From positions 1 to 40,553 of IMG/VR virus record IMGVR_UViG_3300032236_000604: a stretch of DNA of 40,553 nucleotides. One strand, written 5' to 3'. Positions 1 through 5,790 of the stretch are shown piece by piece; position 1 is the first letter of the stretch; each line of letters begins with the position of its first letter. This DNA is from a virus. Under the pieces are notes generated by a model. The model did no database searches, had not been told where the DNA came from, and saw only the letters and a program-made list of their open reading frames with translations. The position numbers and the translations under genes are program-made.

Positions 1-111
1 ATAGAGCGCAAGAGGGCATGTTCAGCTTGTGACTATCGGGTTATGACAATTGAAATGCCTAAATCTGTTTGGACTAAATACTCGGAGCAAAGAAATGATA
101 CCGATGAATGA
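1..111 (+). CDS. C-terminal fragment of a small zinc-ribbon protein (NrdR N-domain-like)
   Basis: The frame is open from the first base to the TGA at 109-111, so the gene starts outside the window. The visible 36 residues begin IERKRACSACDYRVMTIEMP. A basic run followed by C-x2-C and a T-I-E stretch is the pattern of the second half of the zinc ribbon in NrdR-type repressors and in stand-alone phage zinc-ribbon proteins. The ATP-cone domain of true NrdR is absent because the protein stops soon after, so a short phage zinc-ribbon protein is more likely than NrdR. The next gene overlaps its end by 17 bases, as in the other coupled genes here. The missing N-terminal cysteines cannot be checked. 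Confidence 0.5.
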   Translation: MERKRACSACDYRVMTIEMPKSVWTKYSEQRNDTDE

Positions 112-292
112 GCAATGGCGTAAGTGGTGGGCGCTATCGCACGGTAAAGATACCCCGCCCGGAAGTTATAACCCTTTAGAGGATCACATGTATGAGGCGT
201 GGGTGGCGGGGTGGGAAGCAGCGTCGGCAAGAACTTGCCCGCCTTGCAATGGCAATTGCAACCAAGGAAGAGAATGTCCAGCGAGGGATTGA
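95..292 (+). CDS. Small early protein of unknown function, Cys-rich C terminus
   Basis: A 65-residue protein whose function I do not recognise. ATG at 95 is chosen because GGAG at 84-87 lies seven bases upstream; a TTG at 50 in the same frame and an ATG at 104 are alternatives. The N-terminal half is rich in tryptophan (WRKWWALS, EAWVAGWEAA). The C-terminal half has four cysteines in the pattern CPPCNGNCNQGREC, which could bind one metal ion. Similar short proteins with a W-x-A-G-W stretch and a CxxC tail occur in accessory regions of proteobacterial phages (recalled, not searched). It overlaps the genes on both sides. Confidence 0.6.
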   Translation: MIPMNEQWRKWWALSHGKDTPPGSYNPLEDHMYEAWVAGWEAASARTCPPCNGNCNQGRECPARD

Positions 293-426
293 AGAATTGC
301 CAGCAGTGCCGAGTGAAACCAGCGGCGTACAAAGTACCCATAGCAACGGGGAAAGGATTCCGTTGGAAATGCGAGAGTTGTTACAAACGATTGGCCCCAA
401 GCGGATTTAAGGATAAGAACTCATGA
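274..426 (+). CDS. Small zinc-ribbon-like protein
   Basis: A 50-residue protein. ATG at 274 is preferred over earlier in-frame starts because AAGGAAG at 264-270 gives a Shine-Dalgarno site, and because conserved-looking sequence begins there. Two cysteine pairs, C-Q-Q-C near residue 9 and C-E-S-C near residue 36, are separated by a basic aromatic stretch, the layout of a minimal four-cysteine zinc ribbon. Such proteins bind nucleic acid or protein partners, but no specific role can be given. The stop codon overlaps the next start (ATGA at 423-426), implying translational coupling. Confidence 0.6.
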   Translation: MSSEGLKNCQQCRVKPAAYKVPIATGKGFRWKCESCYKRLAPSGFKDKNS

Positions 427-578
427 CCGAAGCAACAGCAGAAGCAATCGTCAACCTGTATAACGCTGCGCGTGAACTCCAAGCATTAGCAGCGGACGGA
501 AAGGAAGAGGATGTAATCAAAAAACTAATGGAGATCCGCTGGTTTGCCATGGAAGGAATGCTCGGAGCTATGAAATGA
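423..578 (+). CDS. Small helical protein, unknown function
   Basis: A 51-residue protein with no recognised family. Its start overlaps the previous stop at 423-426, and its own stop overlaps the next start at 575-578, so it sits in a chain of coupled genes. The composition (many Ala, Glu, Lys, Leu; no Pro) predicts two amphipathic helices, the first around AIVNLYNAARELQALA and the second around EEDVIKKLMEIRW. The coupling on both sides is the main evidence that it is translated. Confidence 0.62.
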   Translation: MTEATAEAIVNLYNAARELQALAADGKEEDVIKKLMEIRWFAMEGMLGAMK

Positions 579-826
579 CACGCGATGACATTATCCGCAT
601 GGCCCTGGAAGCGGGGTTTGACATCTCCAAACTGGCGCGGGAGGCAGGGTTTCTATGCGAGGAAGATTGGGCAAAACATGGATTGCAGAAGTTTGAACGC
701 TTCGCCACCTTTGTTGCCGCGTATGAGCGGGAGCAATCAGCCAAGGTAGTAGAAAACTATTGCGGAGCATGGGATGACCAAGGATACGCGCTTGCCAACG
801 CTATCAGAGCAAGGGAAATCAAATGA
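575..826 (+). CDS. Small early protein, tandem paralogue of the next gene
   Basis: An 83-residue protein that starts MTRDDIIRMALEAGF and continues with AGFLCEEDW and KFERFATFVAA. The following gene has the same order of motifs (MTKEDLIRMARDAGF, GFLCDEDW, QFEHFAALVAA), so the two are paralogues from a tandem duplication. This copy carries an extra stretch of about 11 residues in which the R-x-A-x-x-A-G-F unit occurs twice, and a different C-terminal tail. The family is common in phages of Burkholderiales (recalled); no function is known to me. ATGA overlaps join it to both neighbours. Confidence 0.75.
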   Translation: MTRDDIIRMALEAGFDISKLAREAGFLCEEDWAKHGLQKFERFATFVAAYEREQSAKVVENYCGAWDDQGYALANAIRAREIK

Positions 827-1044
827 CTAAAGAAGACCTCATTCGCATGGCGCGGGATGCTGGGTTTCTGTGCGACGAAGACTGGATAACGTATGGGTTG
901 TCGCAATTTGAACACTTCGCCGCCCTTGTCGCTGCTGCAAAACAGGAAGAAATTGAGTCAACACTGATGCGACTGCATGAACAGGCAGCAGACAGGCACA
1001 ATTATTTTCAACACGCAATAAAAGTGTTAAGGGGCGAAGCATGA
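823..1044 (+). CDS. Small early protein, tandem paralogue of the preceding gene
   Basis: A 73-residue protein. Its N-terminal 35 to 40 residues match the previous protein closely once that protein's short internal duplication is removed. Its C-terminal half, from the K-Q-E-E-I-E segment on, is unrelated to the neighbour's and is probably helical (STLMRLHEQAADRHNYF). A conserved head with a variable tail suggests the head is the shared functional or interaction part. The start overlaps the previous stop, and the stop overlaps the next ATG at 1041. Function unknown. Confidence 0.75.
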   Translation: MTKEDLIRMARDAGFLCDEDWITYGLSQFEHFAALVAAAKQEEIESTLMRLHEQAADRHNYFQHAIKVLRGEA

Positions 1045-1241
1045 ACGAACGAATTAAAGAACTTGCTGCGCAATGTTGGGATAGAAGATTAGACGGAGTT
1101 CATTTTAATCAGGAAAAGTTTGCCAAGTTGATTGTGCAGAAATGTCTTTACATTTTAGAAGGTGAAGATGATTGCGGTGCTGACGCCAAAAGCGTTAGAT
1201 TGGCAATGCTAAGAATTAAACAATATTTTGGGGTTGAATGA
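1041..1241 (+). CDS. Small early protein, unknown function
   Basis: A 66-residue protein beginning MNERIKELAAQC. It resembles in outline a group of short phage proteins with an N-x-R-I-K-E-L-A start and an F-A-x-L-I-V-x-x-C segment (recalled). It appears helical, has three cysteines with no clear metal-site spacing, and has no membrane segment. Its stop at 1239-1241 overlaps the ATG at 1238, continuing the coupled chain. Confidence 0.7.
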   Translation: MNERIKELAAQCWDRRLDGVHFNQEKFAKLIVQKCLYILEGEDDCGADAKSVRLAMLRIKQYFGVE

Positions 1242-1873
1242 TGACCGACCGCGAACTCATGCAACAGGCGCTGGAAAATATTTGTGGTGCGAAACTGTGC
1301 GAAATCAACAGCATGAGCAGCCGTCAAGAAATGATTCGCTTGTTAGATGAAGCAATCACTGTAATTAAAACCGCGCTGGAAACAAAAAACGAGACAATGG
1401 TTGACCGCCGCGTGAAAGTGAAAATGGGACATTGGTATGGATACGACTTGGAGGGGCACTGGTTTTATTTGCAACCATCCGATGAGCATGCAGAATTGGC
1501 TTTGGCAAAACACACTGGCATTAGTCGCCATCATCCGAACGCACTAGAAGCGAAGGATGAGCCACACATGAAAGTTGAAGGTCCGCTGCACGTTGTTTGT
1601 CAATGCGACAAGTGCAAAACAGACGAAACGAAAGGCGCAGAACCGGTGGCGTGGGCTCATCGAGGCGACTTGCAAAACTTTGACATGAGAGTGCGAACAA
1701 ACGGCGACCCAATGCACACAGTCCCTCTTTACACCCACCCACCACAACGCCAATGGGTCGGGCTGACGGAGGAAGATAAGGCAGGTTTTTGGATAGCAGA
1801 CCAGATGAATATAGAAGAATGGGACACGCTATTCAACGAAATAGAAGCCGCGCTTGAGGAGAAGAACACATGA
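1238..1873 (+). CDS. Modular early protein with PVAW and WVGLT segments
   Basis: A 211-residue protein and the largest of the accessory genes. ATG codons at 1238 and 1241 are equally possible starts. Three parts can be seen: a helical N-terminal region to about residue 50; a middle with W-Y-G-Y-D, a C-Q-C-D-K-C cluster and the run AEPVAWAHRG; and a C-terminal part with VPLYTHPPQRQWVGLTEE followed by a helix ending in EALEEKNT-like sequence. PVAW and PLYTHPP segments followed by a W-x-G-L-T-x-E-E tail are frequent in phage accessory proteins (recalled), where their role is unknown. The WVGLT tail returns in the next two genes. Coupled by overlap on both sides. Confidence 0.72.
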   Translation: MMTDRELMQQALENICGAKLCEINSMSSRQEMIRLLDEAITVIKTALETKNETMVDRRVKVKMGHWYGYDLEGHWFYLQPSDEHAELALAKHTGISRHHPNALEAKDEPHMKVEGPLHVVCQCDKCKTDETKGAEPVAWAHRGDLQNFDMRVRTNGDPMHTVPLYTHPPQRQWVGLTEEDKAGFWIADQMNIEEWDTLFNEIEAALEEKNT

Positions 1874-2353
1874 CTGATTACGAACGCGGGTACGAGCAGG
1901 GCAAAGCAGACGCAACAAAGAAGATGCACCCAGAAATTCGTAAGTGTCTTGAGGATTACTTTGACAAGTGCTTTCAAGAATATGACAAACACTTGCGCCC
2001 GTGGGTCGGGCTGACGGATGAGGAGATTGAAACTTTTGTAGCGCACTTGTACCCCCTGCCGGAGAAACCAGTGAAAGAGCGCCTACGAGCCATTGAAACT
2101 AAGTTGCGGGAGCGTAATACATGACAATAAAAATGCATAAGGTCTGGTTTGATGGGGACAACTTGGTTACTCAGGAAATACCAGAGGAACAAATCTACGA
2201 AAAAGGAAATGACATGAAAGCGAAGGCTTTGAAATTAGCTGATGAAGTTTTGGCAAAAGAATATGCACCGCGACTTGAAATTGCAAAAGAACTTCGCCGT
2301 CTTCACTCAGAAAACGAACAACTCAAATCCCGCCAGTGGGTCGGGCTGACGGA
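1754..2353 (+). repeat. Three exact copies of a 17-base coding repeat (WVGLT module)
   Basis: The 17-mer tgggtcgggctgacgga occurs at 1754-1770, 2002-2018 and 2337-2353, once in each of three consecutive genes. Every copy is read in the same frame as W-V-G-L-T and is followed about 30 to 35 residues later by the C terminus, which ends in an acidic-basic sequence such as EEKNT, RERNT or REKNSG. Exact identity at the DNA level, including wobble positions, suggests recent duplication or ongoing recombination, not just protein-level constraint. Confidence 0.85.
1870..2124 (+). CDS. Small early protein with WVGLT C-terminal module
   Basis: An 84-residue protein. The first half (YERGYEQGKADATKK, then EDYFDKCFQEYDK) is helical and unlike the neighbours. 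The second half starts at RPWVGLTDEEI and ends IETKLRERNT, matching the tails of the genes before and after. It appears to be a gene-specific head joined to the shared tail. ATGA overlaps at 1870-1873 and 2121-2124 tie it into the operon. No function recognised. Confidence 0.72.
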   Translation: MTDYERGYEQGKADATKKMHPEIRKCLEDYFDKCFQEYDKHLRPWVGLTDEEIETFVAHLYPLPEKPVKERLRAIETKLRERNT

Positions 2354-2462
2354 AATTGAAATTGTAGACATTGAAGCTGAAGAGTTGACATCCGCGAATA
2401 GTGAAACTTTTTCGTTCGCCAGAGCCGTGGAAAACAAGTTACGGGAGAAGAACAGTGGATGA
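2121..2462 (+). CDS. Small early protein with WVGLT C-terminal module
   Basis: A 113-residue protein. The head (MTIKMHKVWFDGDNLVTQE and onward) is distinctive, and the middle is a probable coiled coil (AKELRRLHSENEQLKS). Then comes the shared tail RQWVGLTEIEI, closing with VENKLREKNSG. An internal ATG after residue 30 is possible, but the overlap with the preceding stop supports ATG at 2121. Function unknown. Its last eight bases overlap the GTG start of the next gene. Confidence 0.7.
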   Translation: MTIKMHKVWFDGDNLVTQEIPEEQIYEKGNDMKAKALKLADEVLAKEYAPRLEIAKELRRLHSENEQLKSRQWVGLTEIEIVDIEAEELTSANSETFSFARAVENKLREKNSG

Positions 2463-2628
2463 CCGATACACATACGAAACATGCGACATGGCGCGGTTCA
2501 GTATTCGTGAAGGATTGTACTCAATCGCAGAAGTCGAAAGTATGCTTGCCATCATGAAAGAGTCAAAGAAGCGTCATGACCGGATGCTTGAAGCTGCGAT
2601 AAAAAACCATAAAGGAACAAACAAATGA
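2455..2628 (+). CDS. Small early protein, GTG start
   Basis: A 57-residue protein beginning (GTG)DDRYTYETCDMARF. The frame is open from 2401, but GTG at 2455 is preferred because GGGAG at 2443-2447 stands seven bases upstream and the start then overlaps the previous stop. A helical stretch (IAEVESMLAIMKESKKRHDRMLEAAI) fills the C-terminal half. The stop overlaps the next ATG at 2625-2628. No family recognised. Confidence 0.6.
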   Translation: MDDRYTYETCDMARFSIREGLYSIAEVESMLAIMKESKKRHDRMLEAAIKNHKGTNK

Positions 2629-2807
2629 AAACCAAAGAAGAAATCAAAAACGAAATCCTAGAACTGTACGGGGCAAACGAAGCATTGCGTGCAATACAAA
2701 ACATGATCCATGCACATAGCCTGGAAAAAATGAAGCAAATGTTTGCGTTGAATCAAATGCTCAAAGAAATGGATGACGGAGGCAACGATGAAATACGGAA
2801 TCCTTGA
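2625..2807 (+). CDS. Small helical protein, unknown function
   Basis: A 60-residue, highly charged protein made almost wholly of predicted helix (KTKEEIKNEILELYGANEAL, then LEKMKQMFALNQMLKEM). It may form a coiled-coil dimer. It starts within the stop of the preceding gene, and its last 20 bases overlap the next gene, which begins at 2788 in another frame. No family assignment. Confidence 0.65.
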   Translation: MKTKEEIKNEILELYGANEALRAIQNMIHAHSLEKMKQMFALNQMLKEMDDGGNDEIRNP

Positions 2808-2931
2808 CGATGAAGGCAAGGTGATCCGGTGGGTGTGGTCCGTACCGCCATATCCGCACATCGTGCAGAAAATCAAACGCCAGCGCAAACCAAAGCTGGA
2901 TCTATCAAACGTACCGGAGGCATTGTTTTGA
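2788..2931 (+). CDS. Conserved tiny phage protein (MKYGILDDEG type)
   Basis: A 47-residue protein starting MKYGILDDEGKVIRWVW. A GGAGG-like sequence at 2778-2783 precedes the ATG. I recall very short phage proteins opening with M-K-Y-G-I-L-D and an R-W-V-W segment as widespread in proteobacterial phages, always unannotated. The predicted fold is a small beta hairpin followed by a basic tail (KIKRQRKPKLDL). The stop TGA at 2929-2931 overlaps the TTG start of the next gene. Confidence 0.7.
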   Translation: MKYGILDDEGKVIRWVWSVPPYPHIVQKIKRQRKPKLDLSNVPEALF

Positions 2932-3206
2932 AAGAGCCATTCCCACGTTGTTTTGACACTGCTAAACAATACGCTGCATGGAGGCAAGCAGCACGAGGGT
3001 GTTACCCATCGCCCGGACACAGTTACTGCGAAGACTGTATGCCGGAGTTTCAGTCCCGAATGATCTTAGAGAACCGATGCGCTTTTCCCGGCACTACGTT
3101 TTCCATTGCTTCTGATGGAGGGCTACACGGTAGACGTTCATTGAACGAAGTCAGGCTAATAAAATCTGGGGCTACGCCCGCCATACCCACCATCCAGTAT
3201 CGCTAA
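2928..3206 (+). CDS. Small Cys-rich early protein, TTG start
   Basis: A 92-residue protein. TTG at 2928 is chosen because GGAGG at 2916-2920 is ideally placed and because it forms a TTGA overlap with the stop of the preceding gene. Cysteines in RCF, GCYPSPGHSYCEDC and NRC could make a zinc site (C-x8-C-x2-C, plus another about 16 residues on). A C-E-D-C-x-P-E-x-Q-x-x-M segment is shared, as I recall, with unnamed phage proteins. This is the last gene of the fully coupled chain; a 24-base gap follows. Confidence 0.65.
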   Translation: MKEPFPRCFDTAKQYAAWRQAARGCYPSPGHSYCEDCMPEFQSRMILENRCAFPGTTFSIASDGGLHGRRSLNEVRLIKSGATPAIPTIQYR

Positions 3207-3230
3207 ATTTTGTAACCAACGAGGAATATA

Positions 3231-3407
3231 ATGGTTGACTACACCTACCCACTTCTGATGGCGCAGCAAGAACTGAAATCGTTACATGACGCTATGCAAG
3301 CGCATGACTATGAAGCAGCACTTAAGCACGCATACGCAGCATTGGCGGAAACTAAGCTGGCCTGTTCAGTCGTAAAAGAAATGGCAGACCAGCGCAAACG
3401 CTATTAA
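3231..3407 (+). CDS. Small helical early protein
   Basis: A 58-residue protein beginning MVDYTYPLLMAQQELK, with GAGGAA at 3221-3226 as the ribosome binding site. It reads as two helices, a helical hairpin rich in alanine (HDYEAALKHAYAALAETKLA). It is short and cytoplasmic, with no family I can name. It lies just upstream of the recombination nuclease with a 17-base gap and is probably on the same transcript. Confidence 0.65.
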   Translation: MVDYTYPLLMAQQELKSLHDAMQAHDYEAALKHAYAALAETKLACSVVKEMADQRKRY

Positions 3408-3424
3408 CTGACCTAGGAATTAGC

Positions 3425-4087
3425 ATGGATTTTGTTTGGTCACACAGCAGCCTGAAGACGTTCCAACAGTGTCCAAGAAAGTACTTTCACTTGAAAGTGG
3501 CTAAGGATACTGTGGATAGGCCCCACGAAGCAGCACTGTATGGTTCTGCCGTACATCTAGCAGCAGAAGAGCACGTTCGGGATGGCAAGCCTGTGCCAAA
3601 CAAGTACAGCTACATGAACCCCATTCTCGATTCACTCCTCAAGATTGAAGGTGAGAAGTACTGCGAGATAAAGCTGGGGTTAACCCGAGATCTGGAGTCT
3701 TGCGACTTTCACGCTAAGAATGTTTGGTGGCATGGGATCGTTGATTTGTTGATCGTCGATCCCGCTACGGGCTTAGCCCACATGGTCGATTACAAGACCA
3801 GCAAGAATGCTAGGTACGCCGATACCCAACAGCTAGACTTGATGGCTGTTGCTGTTTTTGCGCGGTTCCCAGAAGTACAGAAGATTAAGTCGGCTCTGCT
3901 GTTTGTAGTTAGCAACGAGTTCGTAAGTAAGGAGCATTACGTTGAAGAGCGTAATCGCTATATGGATGGGGCTATGCCCGACCTTCGCCGACTGAGTTCC
4001 GCGTTTGAGAGTGGTGTGTGGAACCCAATTAGTGGTCCCCTGTGCCGATTCTGTCCTGTCAAAACCTGTGAACACAATAGGAGTTAG
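3425..4087 (+). CDS. PD-(D/E)XK nuclease, RecB/Cas4-like, with likely 4Fe-4S cluster
   Basis: A 220-residue protein typical of the single-domain PD-(D/E)XK exonucleases (PDDEXK_1, the Cas4/AddB-C-terminal type) used in phage replication or recombination. Visible motifs in order: QCPRKYF at 15-21; G-S-A-V-H-x-A with H44; D107 in the G-I-V-D strand; D122-Y-K124 (the D-x-K core) in a V-D-Y-K-T-S-K run; and Q135/Q136, matching the QxxxY region. C16 at the N terminus plus C207, C210 and C215 match the one-plus-three cysteine layout of the iron-sulphur cluster in Cas4 and AddB. The SNF2-type helicase two genes on suggests a nuclease-helicase pair acting on DNA ends. No cas1 or cas2 is nearby, so a CRISPR role is unlikely. 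Confidence 0.88.
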   Translation: MDFVWSHSSLKTFQQCPRKYFHLKVAKDTVDRPHEAALYGSAVHLAAEEHVRDGKPVPNKYSYMNPILDSLLKIEGEKYCEIKLGLTRDLESCDFHAKNVWWHGIVDLLIVDPATGLAHMVDYKTSKNARYADTQQLDLMAVAVFARFPEVQKIKSALLFVVSNEFVSKEHYVEERNRYMDGAMPDLRRLSSAFESGVWNPISGPLCRFCPVKTCEHNRS

Positions 4088-4089
4088 TC

Positions 4090-4344
4090 ATGCCCTATAC
4101 CAAGAAACCCCGACCATATAAGCACGAGTACCAGATGGAACTCAAGCGCGGAGAACATGAAGACCGTATGGAGCGCCAACGCGCTCGGAACAAGCTAGAC
4201 CAGAAAGGTGTAGACCGTACGGGCAAAGATGTGTCCCACGTAAAAGCACTGGCTAAAGGCGGCACTAACGCTGATGGGTATAAGTTGGAAAGCCCAAGCA
4301 AAAACCGCAGTCGCAACCTGCACCACAAAGGCGAGAAGAAGTAA
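4090..4344 (+). CDS. Small HNH-like phage protein
   Basis: An 84-residue, very basic protein. The middle reads GKDVSHVKALAKGGTNADGYKLESPSKNRSRN. A D-V-x-H segment, then K-G-G and N, and finally N-R-S, is the arrangement in small phage proteins usually annotated as HNH endonuclease-like. H50 would be the first His of the beta-beta-alpha metal fold. The usual zinc-binding cysteine pairs are missing, and catalytic activity cannot be inferred. It lies between the nuclease and the helicase, 2 bases after one and directly against the other, supporting a shared role in DNA metabolism. Confidence 0.62.
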   Translation: MPYTKKPRPYKHEYQMELKRGEHEDRMERQRARNKLDQKGVDRTGKDVSHVKALAKGGTNADGYKLESPSKNRSRNLHHKGEKK

Positions 4345-4350
4345 TTGGAA

Positions 4351-5745
4351 ATGCAAGATTACTTGTCGGGCTACAACTGGCCCTGCCCACCCGGACTTGT
4401 ACCGTTCAACCACCAGAAGGAAACCGCAGCATTCCTGACGAGCCACAAGAAAGCCTTTTGCTTTAACGAGCAGGGTACTGGGAAGACCGCTTCGGTCATC
4501 TGGGCTTCCGACTACTTAATGAAGAAGCAATTGGTCAAGCGCGTGCTGGTGATCTGCCCCCTTTCAATCATGCACTCGGCTTGGCAGCAGGACTTGTTCA
4601 AGTTTGCTGTGCATCGCAAAGTAGATGTAGCTCACGGTAGCCCAACCAAGCGCAAACAGATAATCCAAGGGCTAGCCGAGTACGTCATTATCAACTTCGA
4701 TGGAGTTGAGATCGTCAAGAACGAGATCATCAACGGTGGGTTTGACTTGGTTGTAGTGGACGAAGCGTCAGCCTATAAGACAGCGACCACTACACGGTGG
4801 AAAGTGCTGCGCGACATCATGAAGACGGTTAAAGGACTGTGGATGTTGACGGGTACACCTGCGGCCCAGTCACCTGTGGATGCTTACGGATTGGCTAAGT
4901 TGGTAAACCCTAGTGGGTTGCCGATGTTCTTCTCCGAGTTCAAGAACCAAGTGATGTTCCCGGTGAGTGAGTACCGTTGGCTACCCAAGCCCGAGGCTAA
5001 AACCATAGTCCATAAAGTGTTGCAGCCAGCGATTAGATTTGAAAAGAATCAGTGCTTGGACCTACCAGAGGTGATGTACGTAGACCGAGACGCACCGATG
5101 ACTCCGCAGCAGGCTAAATACTACAAAGACCTCAAGCAGGAGATGCTGATCGAAGCAGCGGGTGAAGAGATTACAGCAGTTAACGCAGCAGTTAAGCTCA
5201 ATAAACTACTTCAGATTGCTTGCGGTGCGGTGTACACGGACAACCGTGAAGTGGTGGACTTTGATGCCAAGAGCCGACTGCAAGCAGTCAAGGAAGTAAT
5301 TGAAGAAGCATCACACAAGGTGCTGGTGTTCGTTCCGTTTACGCACACCATCCACATCATCAATCAGTACTTGACCAAGCAAGGGATTGAGTGCGCGATC
5401 ATTAACGGCGAAGTGCCGGTGTCCAAGCGCAGCCAGATCATCAAAGACTTCCAAGAGAAGACCAACCCGCATGTGCTGATCATCCAACCACAAGCCGCAT
5501 CTCATGGGCTAACCCTTACCGCAGCAGACACAATAGTTTGGTACGCGCCCGTGACCAGTGTGGAGACCTACCTTCAGGCGAACGCCCGGATCAACCGCCC
5601 CGGTCAGAAGAACAACATGACCATCGTGCATATCAAAGGGTCGCCCATCGAAGGTGGCCTGTACAGCATGTTGCGCAACAACATAGGTAACCATGAAAAA
5701 ATTGTGGAGTTGTATCGTAGAGAGCTTGACAATGTTCAGAGTTAG
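4351..5745 (+). CDS. SNF2-family DNA helicase/translocase
   Basis: A 464-residue superfamily 2 ATPase of the SNF2 type. Motif I is G42-T-G-K-T46, motif II is D137-E-A-S (the usual DExx box as DEAS), and motif III is LTGTPAAQSP. The second RecA-like lobe shows LVFVPFTHTI (motif IV region), a Q-P-Q-A-A-S-H-G-L-T-L segment (motif V) and N411-A-R-I-N-R-P-G-Q (motif VI, arginine finger region). Length and motifs match the small SNF2-like helicases of many phages. ATG at 4351 is preferred for spacing to the GAGAAGAAG run at 4332-4340; an in-frame TTG at 4345 directly after the previous stop is possible. It probably remodels or unwinds DNA in replication or recombination with the upstream nuclease. 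Its 3' end contains the -35 box of a promoter. Confidence 0.9.
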   Translation: MQDYLSGYNWPCPPGLVPFNHQKETAAFLTSHKKAFCFNEQGTGKTASVIWASDYLMKKQLVKRVLVICPLSIMHSAWQQDLFKFAVHRKVDVAHGSPTKRKQIIQGLAEYVIINFDGVEIVKNEIINGGFDLVVVDEASAYKTATTTRWKVLRDIMKTVKGLWMLTGTPAAQSPVDAYGLAKLVNPSGLPMFFSEFKNQVMFPVSEYRWLPKPEAKTIVHKVLQPAIRFEKNQCLDLPEVMYVDRDAPMTPQQAKYYKDLKQEMLIEAAGEEITAVNAAVKLNKLLQIACGAVYTDNREVVDFDAKSRLQAVKEVIEEASHKVLVFVPFTHTIHIINQYLTKQGIECAIINGEVPVSKRSQIIKDFQEKTNPHVLIIQPQAASHGLTLTAADTIVWYAPVTSVETYLQANARINRPGQKNNMTIVHIKGSPIEGGLYSMLRNNIGNHEKIVELYRRELDNVQS

Positions 5746-5753
5746 TGTATATT
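5726..5753 (+). promoter_or_regulatory. Near-consensus sigma-70 promoter
   Basis: TTGACA at 5726-5731 matches the -35 consensus exactly. After a 16-base spacer, TATATT at 5748-5753 matches the -10 box at five of six positions. The -35 lies inside the last codons of the helicase gene and the -10 just after its stop codon. A transcript would start near 5760 and cover the coiled-coil gene at 5791 and the genes after it, up to the terminator at 7401. Confidence 0.75.
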
Positions 5754-5760
5754 AGAGGCC

Positions 5761-5786
5761 GTGGGGGTTACCCACTTAACGGAGGG
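5761..5786 (+). promoter_or_regulatory. Leader hairpin and Shine-Dalgarno site
   Basis: The first bases after the promoter form a short hairpin, GTGGG (5761-5765) and CCCAC (5771-5775) around GGTTA. CGGAGGG follows at 5780-5786 as a strong ribosome binding site for the ATG at 5791. A hairpin at the very 5' end of a transcript often protects it from decay; that role here is inferred. Confidence 0.5.
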
Positions 5787-5790
5787 TTAG

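Noticed and set aside
2460-2558. A 32-codon frame starting with ATG at 2460.
   Set aside because: The overlapping 57-residue frame from GTG at 2455 has a better ribosome site and ends in an ATGA coupling to the next gene.
3425-4087. Cas4-like nuclease as evidence of a CRISPR system.
   Set aside because: There is no cas1, cas2 or repeat-spacer array in the window, and the neighbours are phage replication genes.
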